Source: Planctomycetia bacterium
Lineage (GTDB): Bacteria > Planctomycetota > Planctomycetia > Gemmatales > Gemmataceae
Assembly: GCA_022616395.1 (NCBI GenBank)
Contig: JAKEEV010000918.1
Span: 1 to 24,502, forward strand
Direction of reading: 5' to 3'
Length of the DNA: 24,502 nt
The notes below the pieces were generated by a model. The model was not told the origin of the DNA and searched no databases. It worked only from the letters and a program-made list of their open reading frames with translations. The position numbers and the translations under genes were made by a program. This document shows positions 1 through 8,426 of this stretch, piece by piece (position 1 is the stretch's first letter; each line of letters starts with the position of its first letter).

Positions 1-824
1 ACCACACTCGCACCGGCAGTGCCGGAAGCAGGCCAACCGGTGCGCGGGTCGAGCAAGTGGCCCAGTTTCTGCCCTTTATACTCGAAGAACTGGAAGGTGG
101 CAGCGGACGTACCTAGCCCCGCGTCTCGCAAATATACCACACCGAGCGAAGAATCTGATTCCGTGGGGTGTTTCAAGCGAATCGGCCACCCGCGAACATC
201 CACTGGCGGGCAACCGATGGCGAAGGCGCTGCTTCCGCCTGCGTGAAGTAGCGCGGACTTCACTCCCCACTTCGAGCGAAGCAACTCAGCGGCGCGATCA
301 AGAGCATAACCCTTACCCACCGCGCCCAGATTGATTTCCAACCCTCTCACGCGATACTTCACGGCGTGTTTTTCCGCATCCAGGACAACATGCCGGAAGC
401 CGGTGCGCCCCATCGCATCAGCGCGCTCGCGTGGGGTCGGCACGCGGCCGTCGCGTTTGAAGAAGCCCCAGGCCTTCGTCAGCGCACCGGCCACGATGTC
501 GAATGCGCCCCCGGTTTCCTTCGTCCAGACCGCACAGCGCGCGAAGAGGTCAAACAGTCGCTCCTCGACTTCCACGAAGCCATCCGCAGCGAGCTCGTTC
601 AGGCGCGAGACTTCCGAATGGTCGCGGAAGACCGTCATCTGGTCTTCGAGTTCATCAATGAGATTCAGAGCGTCTTCGGCCGCGAGAACTGCGTCAGGAT
701 GTGTGCCTGCGGGAATGGCAATCTCGAACCGCGTCGCCATCGCTCTGCGCGAGACTCGCACAAGCGCGTATTCGCCCGGAGGTGCTTCCGGTTCGTCGGC
801 GAGTGAGAAGAGCAGATCGAGCAT
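1..824 (-). CDS. apbE: FAD:protein FMN transferase, ApbE family (3' end cut by window)
   Basis: ApbE-family enzymes transfer FMN from FAD onto a Thr or Ser of target proteins such as Nqr and Rnf subunits. About 274 codons are visible, starting at ATG 824. An early 'MATRFEI' is typical of the family N-terminus. A DIVAGALTKAWGF segment lies near residue 110, the hallmark INLGAVGKGYALD near residues 164-176, and LLDPRTGWP near residues 257-265, the last being the conserved C-terminal flavin-binding stretch. No signal peptide or lipobox is seen, so unlike classical ApbE lipoproteins this form may be cytoplasmic, unless the true start lies upstream. A GTG lies in frame a few codons upstream, but ATG 824 is the simplest start. 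The gene is downstream of the DUF4912 gene on the same strand, 200 bp away, with an inverted repeat between them. No Nqr or Rnf genes are visible to indicate the target. Family call is firm; the target is unknown. Confidence 0.9.
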   Translation of the reverse strand, partial: MLDLLFSLADEPEAPPGEYALVRVSRRAMATRFEIAIPAGTHPDAVLAAEDALNLIDELEDQMTVFRDHSEVSRLNELAADGFVEVEERLFDLFARCAVWTKETGGAFDIVAGALTKAWGFFKRDGRVPTPRERADAMGRTGFRHVVLDAEKHAVKYRVRGLEINLGAVGKGYALDRAAELLRSKWGVKSALLHAGGSSAFAIGCPPVDVRGWPIRLKHPTESDSSLGVVYLRDAGLGTSAATFQFFEYKGQKLGHLLDPRTGWPASGTAGASV

Positions 825-887
825 AGTCTGTGGAAGAAGAGGAGCCACAGATAAACGCAGAAAACACAGATTGATAACAGAAAGCAA

Positions 888-1007
888 AATGGCCACAAAA
901 AAGCACAAAGGGCACAAAAGAAAACACAAGAGAAGAAGTGTTGAAATCAATTCTTCTCTGTTCTGTCTTGGCTTCTTTTGTGCCCTTTGTGCTTTTTTGT
1001 GGCCATT
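888..1007. repeat. Inverted repeat, 35-bp perfect arms, between DUF4912 and apbE
   Basis: The left arm at 888-922 is the exact reverse complement of the right arm at 973-1007. The 50-bp centre holds a second, smaller palindrome (929-937 with 951-959). The arms contain words such as GGCACAAAAGAA, and a spurious Lys/His-rich peptide can be read through them. The arm is purine-rich on one strand, unlike flanking genes. It resembles a dispersed intergenic repeat rather than coding sequence. It could fold as a transcript stem after the DUF4912 gene. The rest of 825-1026 holds nothing else I can recognise. Confidence 0.85.
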
Positions 1008-1026
1008 CTCTTGGGCTTTTCGCCGG

Positions 1027-2415
1027 TCACACTTCGTTCATCTGGTCGTGGATCATCGGGTCGAGGTGCTTGGTGTTGCGCTCGATGGCCAGCACGATTG
1101 TGCGCTCTTCAACGCCATCGGCGCTGGCGGCCACAGCCGGAATGATTTGCCGACTGTCCGGCAAACTGAACGGCATCATGAACGTGCCGTCCGAGTTCAG
1201 TTTGATCGGGTCGTTGTTGAGCGTCAGGTGCGCGGTTGGGTCGGTGCGTCCGAACACGATCAACTTCGCGTCAATCTCGAAGAAGAACTTCTTGACGCTC
1301 CCCGGCGGCATGGCTCCGGTTCCGAAAGCGGTTTCCTTCGGCGGGCCAATTGAACGCCCGAGCCGCTCCTCGAACAACTCCCGTAACTCCGGGTTGCCCG
1401 CGGACTCGAAGCCGGTGGACATCGCGAGCATCCGCTCGGCTTTCCACTTCGCGTCCGAGTCATCCCAGCCGCTTTCGAGCGACTCACTCCCGGCACGCGG
1501 AGGAGTCACGACGTTCGACCGGGCGATTGGCCAGAACTCGCCCCGGCGAGACAAGTAGCCGATGTCCGCGCGATACATCCGCGGAGGCTGTTGAACATCG
1601 ATGTACCAGGTGTTCCCGCTCCCCTGCACAACGATGTCGCGAATCGGAGTCTCGGAGGTGCTGGTGGTATCCTGACTGGTGACATCGAACAGCCGGATGA
1701 TCAGTTTCGCGCCGTGCCAGTCCTGCTTGAGTGCAGCTTCCGCGCGCTGGATGGACTGACTGGAGAGATTCCAGATCGCGTGCAGCCAGTAAGGATCGGG
1801 CACGGCCAACAGAATGCGATCCTTGACGGGTGGGCCAGCCGGTTTGCTCGCGGTGGCTTCCTTGACCACTTCGCGGTGTTGGGTGAGCGTCTTGGTGACA
1901 AGCGGCTTCGCGGCCGGAAGCGGCTTCACGGCGGAAATCGGTTTGACCGGCCGCTTGGTCGCCGGTGTCGGTGTGGTCTTGTGAGACCCGTTGACAGTCG
2001 GCTTCGCAACCGCGGCAACGGCCGATGCGGGGACTGGCTTCGATGGTGCGGGTGTACTCACACGCGGCACCGGCTTGGTCGGCCCGGTGGACTTCGCTTG
2101 TGGCTTGGTGGATTTGGAGACCTTCGCGGGCGCTTTGGAAGTCGCCTTCCCGGGCTTGGCCTTCTTCGCGGGCCGCGTGATGCGCGTGGCGGAAGGTTTG
2201 GGTTTGCTTAGTTTCGCGACCGACTTCACGCTGGCCGGTTTGGCGCTCTTTCCTTTTGGTTTTGGTCCTTTGGTCGAACCAGCACTCGAGGTTCGGGAGA
2301 GCGCCTTGACCAGCGCGCCCTTGTCCATTCCTTCCCAGCCGCGGATTCCGCGACGGCGGGCCAAGTCGGCCAACTCCTTCTTGGATTGCTCGGTCAGTGA
2401 GCCAGCGGTCTTCAT
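1027..2415 (-). CDS. DUF4912 protein with N-terminal Rho_N/SAP-like domain
   Basis: A protein of 462 residues in three parts. Residues 1-43 look like the Rho termination factor N-terminal (Rho_N/SAP-like) helical domain, with 'LTEQSKKELADLARRRGI' and 'GMDKGALVKAL'. Residues 44 to about 195 are a low-complexity Lys/Pro/Ala/Ser linker, basic and probably disordered. Residues about 199-305 match DUF4912, with DRILLAVPDPYWLHAIWNLS, a central IIRLFDV strand and RADIGYLSRRGEFWPIARS. About 155 further residues follow. The domain pair is known from planctomycetes and some other bacteria. The family's biochemical role is not established; a nucleic-acid link is only suggested by Rho_N and the basic linker. 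No signal peptide or membrane segment is seen. The gene diverges from the ATP synthase operon across about 650 bp. Start ATG 2415 gives the expected Rho_N beginning. Confidence 0.88.
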   Translation of the reverse strand: MKTAGSLTEQSKKELADLARRRGIRGWEGMDKGALVKALSRTSSAGSTKGPKPKGKSAKPASVKSVAKLSKPKPSATRITRPAKKAKPGKATSKAPAKVSKSTKPQAKSTGPTKPVPRVSTPAPSKPVPASAVAAVAKPTVNGSHKTTPTPATKRPVKPISAVKPLPAAKPLVTKTLTQHREVVKEATASKPAGPPVKDRILLAVPDPYWLHAIWNLSSQSIQRAEAALKQDWHGAKLIIRLFDVTSQDTTSTSETPIRDIVVQGSGNTWYIDVQQPPRMYRADIGYLSRRGEFWPIARSNVVTPPRAGSESLESGWDDSDAKWKAERMLAMSTGFESAGNPELRELFEERLGRSIGPPKETAFGTGAMPPGSVKKFFFEIDAKLIVFGRTDPTAHLTLNNDPIKLNSDGTFMMPFSLPDSRQIIPAVAASADGVEERTIVLAIERNTKHLDPMIHDQMNEV

Positions 2416-2993
2416 CGGCGGCCACTCCCCGCGCCACTTCGCGGTTGGTGGGACGGTCTTGGGGTGGCATCCATGCGCGGGTCGCGGGTTCCGTCCCCGG
2501 CGAAGATCTCGGTCATTCTATTCCCGGAGCGAACCGGGAATGTTCTCCCGCGCCTGGAACAGGAAGGTTCCCGCTCCCTGGCTCGGGAGAATTAGCAAGC
2601 GTAACTCTCGTCCAGTCCTCAAATAACGTCGAACAGCAACGCTCCCACTGCGTGCCATCGGGCAAAAAAGCCAAGCCACGGAGAACCCAAGAGCAGTTTG
2701 AGAGGCAGTCGGGCAGGCACTCTCGCGATGACCGGAGCGGATATTCCTTGCGAGTGTTTATCTTAGGAAAACTCGGTTCCCTGTGTCAATGTGATTTGGA
2801 GAACCAAACTGCTGTTCTCGTTCGAGTTTGCGCGACCGGGACTCCTTGTACTTGCCCGATTTCCGAGCAATCCCGCAACCTCATTCGCTCTCCAAACAGC
2901 ACGAGAAACACTCATCTCATGGCCACAAACTCTTCAAATTCGTGGCTCTTGTCCCGACTTCAAAACTTTGTGAATTTTTTCACGAGATGCGGA
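2416..2993. other. Divergent intergenic region with small hairpins
   Basis: No convincing gene is seen between the DUF4912 start and the ATP synthase promoter. Plus-strand frames stay open here, but their translations are compositionally unlike proteins. Near the DUF4912 start there are short stem-loops: 2521-2527 with 2534-2540 (7 bp, 6-nt loop), and 2543-2550 with 2584-2591 (8 bp) enclosing 2556-2560 with 2567-2571. These would lie in the DUF4912 leader transcript if transcription starts upstream of them. The rest, especially 2600-2990, shows only a fall in GC, as expected for a control region. Confidence 0.5.
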
Positions 2994-3021
2994 TTGACTT
3001 TGTTTCGCGCTTACCCACAAT
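2994..3021 (+). promoter_or_regulatory. Predicted sigma70-like promoter of the ATP synthase operon
   Basis: TTGACT at 2994-2999 (5 of 6 to TTGACA) is followed after 16 nt by CACAAT at 3016-3021 (4 of 6 to TATAAT). It sits at the end of a locally AT-richer stretch, about 42 bp before ATG 3064, giving a short leader. This is a motif match by eye only. Planctomycete promoter consensus is poorly defined, so it remains a candidate. Confidence 0.4.
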
Positions 3022-3063
3022 GCCTACGTCCCTCTTGTTTTGCCTACATTCGGGGCGATACCG

Positions 3064-3300
3064 ATGCCGGCCGACCCTCCTCCCAGGCGCAACCTGCCGG
3101 TTGGGCTGATGGTTGTCGGTTCGGAGATGGCGACATTCACCATTTTGGGTGTGTTGCTGGATCTGGGATTGGGGACGATGCCGGGGTTTACGATTGGTCT
3201 AACGATTCTCGGAGTTGGGTTGGCCTTTTGGCATTTGATAAAGATCTCGAAGGCGCTGGCGGAAAGGAAACCTCCTTCCAACAACCAGGGTTCGCCGTGA
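3064..3300 (+). CDS. atpZ: AtpZ/AtpI-family small membrane protein, first gene of the ATP synthase operon
   Basis: A 78-residue protein with two hydrophobic helices (about residues 12-32 and 39-60) joined by a short 'DLGLGTMPGFT' turn, followed by a basic tail. This matches the AtpZ-type proteins encoded at the head of many atp operons, linked in the literature to Mg2+/Ca2+ transport or c-ring assembly together with AtpI. ATG 3064 was chosen over the in-frame TTG at 3040 because it puts the first helix at the usual place and leaves a leader after the predicted promoter. The gene ends in a 4-bp GTGA overlap with atpI, so the two are probably translationally coupled. No other function is suggested by the sequence. 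Confidence 0.72.
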   Translation: MPADPPPRRNLPVGLMVVGSEMATFTILGVLLDLGLGTMPGFTIGLTILGVGLAFWHLIKISKALAERKPPSNNQGSP

Positions 3301-3677
3301 TTCAGCGGGCCGCGATTCTGCTCGGCGTGCCGGTGCTGGTCGCCGCGCTGGCGGTGGTTCCGTTAGGCTTGTGGCGCGGCGAATATCAGTGGTTGTGCGC
3401 GGCGGTGGCCGTGGGACTGATTGTTCCGCCGGGGTTAGTCACTCTGATCGTGGCGGACCGATTTGGGAAGTCTTCGGCGTATGGCCGCGTGGCTGCGGTG
3501 TTCGTGGGGACATTCGTGCGGCTGGTGGTGGGTTTTGGCGGCGCGGTGTTGGTGTTCCAGCTCAACAAACAGACCTTCCAGTCCGACGCGATCAGTTTCT
3601 GGTTGTGGGTACTCGGCGTGTATCTGGTAACGCTGGTGGTCGAGACGGCGCTGCTGTCGGGCAAGCCGGTTAGGTGA
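3297..3677 (+). CDS. atpI: ATP synthase subunit I (AtpI)-like membrane protein
   Basis: A 126-residue, very hydrophobic protein with about four membrane helices: AAILLGVPVLVAALAVVPLGL, a second helix around WLCAAVAVGLIVPPGLVTLIV, a third around GTFVRLVVGFGGAVLVFQL, and a last around FWLWVLGVYLVTLVVETAL. Size, topology and position just before atpB fit the ATP synthase I chain, which assists c-ring assembly in other bacteria. The start is GTG 3297, overlapping the atpZ stop by 4 bp. Downstream, atpB begins 29 bp after the TGA. A run of long open frame extends upstream of GTG 3297, but that is a shadow. Sequence conservation in this family is low, so the call rests on context and topology. Confidence 0.72.
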   Translation: MIQRAAILLGVPVLVAALAVVPLGLWRGEYQWLCAAVAVGLIVPPGLVTLIVADRFGKSSAYGRVAAVFVGTFVRLVVGFGGAVLVFQLNKQTFQSDAISFWLWVLGVYLVTLVVETALLSGKPVR

Positions 3678-3706
3678 TCCGCAGACCTGAGCTGCGAGGT
3701 GCGGCG

Positions 3707-4579
3707 ATGGCTCACGAGACCGAGAAACAGAAGATCAATCCGTTTAGCCACGTCGTCGATAGCGACCACATCGAGATACTGCCGACGATAGGGCTGGAGA
3801 TTCACGGGCTGGCCATCGGTGGTGTGCCGATCAAGTTCATCATCTTCATCACGATCAGCGCCCTCGTGGTGGGTTGGGCGATGATCTGGCTTGGCCGGAA
3901 GATGCAAACCGGCGAGCCTCCTCAGGGGAAACTCTGGAACCTTCTCGAATATCTGGTCTTCTTCGTGCGCGACTGGATCGCTCGGCCCGGAGTCGGCGAG
4001 CGCGACGCTCCCAAGTACCTTCCCTATTTCACAACGCTGTTTCTGTTCATCTTCGCGATGAACCTGATGGGGATGCTCCCGTTCCTCGGCTCACCAACCG
4101 CGTCGATCATGGTGACGGGGGCGCTTGCTCTGGTGAGCTTCGTGGTGATCCATGCGTCGGGCGTCTCGGAGATGGGCGGAGCGAAGTATCTCAAGTCGTT
4201 CACTCCGCACATCCACATTGAGGGCGGTGCAGGGATGCAGATCTTCGCGAAAGTGCTGACGATCGGAATGGCGGGACTCGAATATCTCACGGCGTTCATC
4301 CGGGCCAGCGTGCTGGCCATCCGCTTGTTCGCCAATATGCTGGCCGGACACACCGTCCTGTTCATGATCCTGTTCTTCATCGCTTTGGTTTCGGACCCCC
4401 GATATGTGGTCCCGATCGCGGAGGGGAAGGACTGGCTGTTCTACCCGGTGTCGATCTTCAGCGTGTGTTTGGTGGTCGCCCTGAGCTTGCTGGAGTTGTT
4501 CATCGCGGGCTTGCAGGCGTTCATCTTCACATTCCTGACGGCGGTGTTCATCGGACTGGCAAAACACCCGCCGCACTAA
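3707..4579 (+). CDS. atpB: F1Fo ATP synthase subunit a
   Basis: Subunit a forms the proton half-channels against the c-ring in the inner membrane. The 290-residue protein carries the signature 'VLAIRLFANMLAGH' with the essential Arg at residue 206, His at 215, and the last-helix motif LLELFIAGLQAFIFTFL with Glu at 263. This His/Glu arrangement is the reciprocal of E. coli (Glu219/His245) and is common in other bacteria. Start ATG 3707 is chosen because GAGGTG at 3696-3701 is a good ribosome binding site 5 nt upstream; an in-frame GTG at 3674 would overlap atpI but lacks one. The N-terminus has a 35-residue hydrophilic stretch with a local HIEILP segment. An inverted repeat follows the stop before atpE. 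Confidence 0.96.
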   Translation: MAHETEKQKINPFSHVVDSDHIEILPTIGLEIHGLAIGGVPIKFIIFITISALVVGWAMIWLGRKMQTGEPPQGKLWNLLEYLVFFVRDWIARPGVGERDAPKYLPYFTTLFLFIFAMNLMGMLPFLGSPTASIMVTGALALVSFVVIHASGVSEMGGAKYLKSFTPHIHIEGGAGMQIFAKVLTIGMAGLEYLTAFIRASVLAIRLFANMLAGHTVLFMILFFIALVSDPRYVVPIAEGKDWLFYPVSIFSVCLVVALSLLELFIAGLQAFIFTFLTAVFIGLAKHPPH

Positions 4580-4591
4580 CGAAGAATTTCA

Positions 4592-4684
4592 GAATGCGGA
4601 TTTCGGAATGCGGATTGAAAGCAGAAGACACGAAAGCGGTTGCTTGGATTTGGTTTTCCAATCTGAAATCCGAAATCCGCATTC
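4592..4684. repeat. Inverted repeat between atpB and atpE
   Basis: Sixteen bases at 4592-4607 are the exact reverse complement of 4669-4684, built from the words GAATGCGG and TTTCGGA. The GAATGCGGATT word is also repeated within the left arm. The arm begins 13 nt after the atpB stop. It lies upstream of the atpE ribosome binding site and would form a transcript stem between atpB and atpE. Confidence 0.8.
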
Positions 4685-4738
4685 CGCAATGAGAGAAAGC
4701 CACAGTAACTACTTAACCGACTTCGGAGGTTCCCGACG

Positions 4739-5053
4739 ATGCGATTTAGCAACGTGCTTGTGCTTGCCTTGCTCGTGGTACTCGGCACCGCGTCCCCGCT
4801 GTTTGCCCAGCAAGCTTCGGGGATCCCGACTTCACTTGGTCCGGGCGTTGGCGCGGGCATCGGGATGGGACTTGCGATTGTCGGCATCGGGATCGGCATC
4901 GGTCTGGTCGGTCACGCGGCTCTGAGTGGCATCGCCCGCCAGCCGGAGCAAGCGGGGGCGATTCAGGGCGTGATGTTTATCCTCGCGGGTCTTGTGGAAG
5001 GCGCTGGCATTATCGCGCTGGTGCTGTGTTTGCTCCTGCCGCTGATCGTGTAA
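4739..5053 (+). CDS. atpE: F1Fo ATP synthase subunit c, with signal-peptide-like leader
   Basis: Subunit c makes the rotor ring that carries protons. The 104-residue protein is longer than the usual 70-90 because of an N-terminal hydrophobic leader (residues 1-24, ending in SPLFAQQ, a plausible signal-peptidase site after Ala23). The mature part has the Gly-rich first helix (VGIGIGIGLVG), the polar loop ARQPE, and the second helix with the ion-binding Glu87 in 'GLVEGAG'. The residue after Glu is Gly and no Gln is seen at the usual helix-1 site, so this looks proton-type rather than Na+-type. The ribosome binding site GGAGGT at 4725-4730 lies 8 nt before ATG, one of the strongest in the operon, as expected for a subunit needed in many copies. 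Stem-loops lie on both sides of the gene. Confidence 0.95.
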   Translation: MRFSNVLVLALLVVLGTASPLFAQQASGIPTSLGPGVGAGIGMGLAIVGIGIGIGLVGHAALSGIARQPEQAGAIQGVMFILAGLVEGAGIIALVLCLLLPLIV

Positions 5054-5074
5054 GTGAAGCGTCTTTCGTGGAGC

Positions 5075-5118
5075 GCGGGCCTCTCGCCCGCACAACCCAG
5101 CAGCGGGCTTTCGCCCGC
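5075..5118. repeat. Paired GC-rich hairpins between atpE and atpF
   Basis: Two copies of the same small stem: GCGGGC 5075-5080 with GCCCGC 5086-5091, and GCGGGC 5103-5108 with GCCCGC 5113-5118. The copies lie in direct orientation 28 bp apart. They would form consecutive hairpins in the transcript just after atpE, and could attenuate transcription or protect the upstream mRNA from 3' decay. No T-tract follows, so they are not classic terminators. Confidence 0.7.
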
Positions 5119-5139
5119 GTCACACACAGCGAACCTCCC

Positions 5140-5742
5140 ATGCGGTTAATTCCACTCAACGCGCTTGCTCTTCTGGTTGTTCTGGCGTTCGCGTCGCCGG
5201 TATTGGCGGCCGAGGCCGGTCAGGAAGGCGGGAAGCTCGACTTCCTCGGCCTTCAGCGCTACGACCTGGGCATCTACACGCTCATCGTCTTCGGCCTGTT
5301 GATATTCGTACTCAACAAGTACGCCTGGCCGAAGATCAAGGTCGGACTGGAGAGACGCGAGGCGAGCATCAAGGGCGCTCTTGAGGAAGCCAAGCGCGAG
5401 CGCCAGGAGGCGAAGAACGTTCTGGAGCAGGCGAGGAAGCAACTCAACGAGACCGCGCTGCAGGTCAAGGCCATGCTCGACGAGGCTCGACGCGACGCCG
5501 ACAACCTGCGGACCGAGCAGCGCGAGATTGGTGTGAAGGAAGCTCAGGCCGAGCGCGCGCGCGCCAAGCGCGAAATCGAAACGCGCATGGCCGGCCTGAG
5601 CAAAGACGTTTACGAACAGGCCGTGACACTCGCCGCGCTGATGGCCGAGAAGGCGCTCCGTCGACAGGTCAGCATCAGCGACCACCAGCGGCTGCTCGAC
5701 GAATCACTGGCCGAACTCCAGTCCGCCGCGAACAAGGCGTAG
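5140..5742 (+). CDS. atpF: F1Fo ATP synthase subunit b
   Basis: Subunit b is the peripheral stalk that holds F1 to Fo. The protein has 200 residues: a signal-like hydrophobic leader (residues 1-23, ending VLAAEA) and a short linker (EAGQEGGKLDF). The membrane helix is about residues 45-60 (YTLIVFGLLIFVLNKYAW). A long charged coiled coil with RREASIKGALEEAKRERQEA extends to the C-terminus. ATG 5140 is chosen over an upstream open frame that overlaps atpE, because the leader and helix then sit as in family members with an extra N-terminal segment. No good Shine-Dalgarno sequence is seen before this ATG. The leader strongly resembles that of AtpE. Only one b-type gene is present, so the stalk should be a b2 homodimer. 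Confidence 0.93.
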   Translation: MRLIPLNALALLVVLAFASPVLAAEAGQEGGKLDFLGLQRYDLGIYTLIVFGLLIFVLNKYAWPKIKVGLERREASIKGALEEAKRERQEAKNVLEQARKQLNETALQVKAMLDEARRDADNLRTEQREIGVKEAQAERARAKREIETRMAGLSKDVYEQAVTLAALMAEKALRRQVSISDHQRLLDESLAELQSAANKA

Positions 5743-5812
5743 CTCGGGAAAGTAGAAGAGCGACTGCGCGAAGTTGTCGGAAGTAGTTGGGAGTTTGTGG
5801 AGCTTGTGAAGC

Positions 5813-5931
5813 CCCCTCACCCGCCGCTTTTCGCGAAGCTGGCGCTTCGCGGCGGCGACCTCGCCCCGCAGAAGCGGGGCGAGGTCGCCGCAGACTCTCG
5901 CCTTGCGAGAGTCGTAGCGGCGGGTGAGGGG
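5813..5931. repeat. Cloverleaf-like palindromic element between atpF and atpH
   Basis: A 16-bp outer stem (5813-5828 with 5916-5931) encloses three adjacent perfect hairpins: 5832-5839 with 5844-5851 (8 bp), 5852-5869 with 5874-5891 (18 bp, 4-nt loop), and 5893-5901 with 5905-5913 (9 bp, 3-nt loop). Only 0-3 bases lie unpaired at each junction, giving a four-way junction. It lacks tRNA-conserved positions and is not a tRNA. It is probably a dispersed repeat unit; a structural role in the atp mRNA is possible. Confidence 0.85.
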
Positions 5932-5995
5932 TCTTAAAGACTCACTCCATTCCCCGACCTTTGAGTACCGACGCTCGACAACCCGGAATCGGAAC

Positions 5996-6590
5996 ATGGC
6001 CTCTCCCGACGTACAACACGAGACGGTTCTCGAAGCAGGGTCGGTCAAGTCCCGGCTTGCGAAACTCTACGCTGAAGCGCTGTTGCTGACCGCGATCAAG
6101 CAGAACCGCGTCGAGGAGGCCGGCTCGGAACTGACGAGTTTCATCACCGAGGTACTCGACAAGGATCGCGTGGTCGAAGCGTTCCTCAGTAGCCCGGTGA
6201 TTGGGAAGAAGGTGAAGACCACTGCTCTGGAAGCAGCCCTTCCGGGACACGTTTCGGAGATTCTGCGCGGACTCTTTGCGGTTCTGACTCGCAACGGGCG
6301 ACTTGATCTCTTGCGTGGGATTAGCGCTGCATACAACCAGATTCTCGATGAGCGCGCTGGGCGCGTGCCCGTGAAGGTGACCACCGCCACCGAGTTGACC
6401 GAAGCACAGCGAACCACGCTCCTCGACACACTATCCAGAATGTTGAAGCAACAACCGGTTCTCCACGTTCGCGTGGACCCGGATCTTCTCGGCGGGATGA
6501 TTATTCAGGTCGGTGACCGGGTGATCGACACGTCCGCGCGCACCCGACTCCAAACCCTCCGCACACTCTTGCTTGACAGGGCCAGCGACT

Positions 6591-6607
<17 letters not shown>
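5996..6607 (+). CDS. atpH: F1Fo ATP synthase subunit delta (OSCP-like)
   Basis: Subunit delta joins the peripheral stalk to the top of F1. The 203-residue protein has the N-terminal helical bundle beginning SRLAKLYAEALL, and the conserved C-terminal block 'DPDLLGGMIIQVGDRVIDTS' at about residues 157-176, which identifies the family. ATG 5996 gives an N-terminal extension of about 18 residues before the bundle. The open frame continues 24 codons further up, but that part runs into the palindromic element and is not protein-like. The gene overlaps atpA by 17 bp in a different frame, so its translation is probably coupled to atpA. Confidence 0.94.
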
Positions 6608-8313
<1,706 letters not shown>

Positions 8314-8315
<2 letters not shown>

Positions 8316-8409
8316 TCATTAGTCATTGATCATTGGTCATTCGTGTGGGTTCTCCGTCAACCGCGATGCTGGGAGATCACCAATGACTAATGACTAATGA
8401 CCAATGATC
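8314..8409. repeat. Heptamer-built repeat after atpA (crossing complementary arms)
   Basis: Four 7-bp units on the left (AGTCATT, AGTCATT, GATCATT, GGTCATT; 8314-8341) and four on the right (AATGACT, AATGACT, AATGACC, AATGATC; 8382-8409). Units 1-2 on the left are exact complements of units 1-2 on the right. Units 3-4 on the left are exact complements of units 3-4 on the right. The two 14-bp pairings therefore cross instead of nesting. It starts inside the atpA stop codon. The 40-bp middle has no recognisable content. Confidence 0.8.
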
Positions 8410-8417
8410 AAACAGAG

Positions 8418-8426
8418 AAAGGAGGT
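8418..8426 (+). promoter_or_regulatory. Strong Shine-Dalgarno directly abutting the ATG of the BrnT-like gene
   Basis: AAAGGAGGT matches the anti-Shine-Dalgarno sequence almost perfectly but ends at the base before ATG 8427, leaving no spacer. Either initiation uses a different start, or translation is weak. The in-frame ATG 8397 lies inside the heptamer repeat and has no site of its own. Confidence 0.5.

Noticed and set aside
890..1020. Small Lys/His-rich ORF reading through the repeat (begins MATKKHKGHKRK)
   Set aside because: It is a translation of the palindromic repeat arms, not a conserved protein.
331..1353. Long plus-strand open frame of 340 codons
   Set aside because: Antisense shadow of apbE and DUF4912; it runs through the inverted repeat at 888-1007, which explains the Lys/His-rich stretch.
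2397..3296. Open plus-strand frame before atpI
   Set aside because: Composition is not protein-like upstream of GTG 3297; it overlaps the control region and atpZ in another frame.
3674..3706. GTG 3674 as atpB start
   Set aside because: Would overlap atpI and lacks a ribosome site; ATG 3707 has GAGGTG 5 nt upstream.
5026..5139. Upstream extension of atpF
   Set aside because: The open frame runs through the GC hairpins and overlaps atpE; ATG 5140 starts the hydrophobic leader.
5813..5931. tRNA-like cloverleaf as a tRNA gene
   Set aside because: Arm lengths (16, 8, 18, 9 bp) and absence of conserved tRNA bases, anticodon loop and T-loop rule it out.
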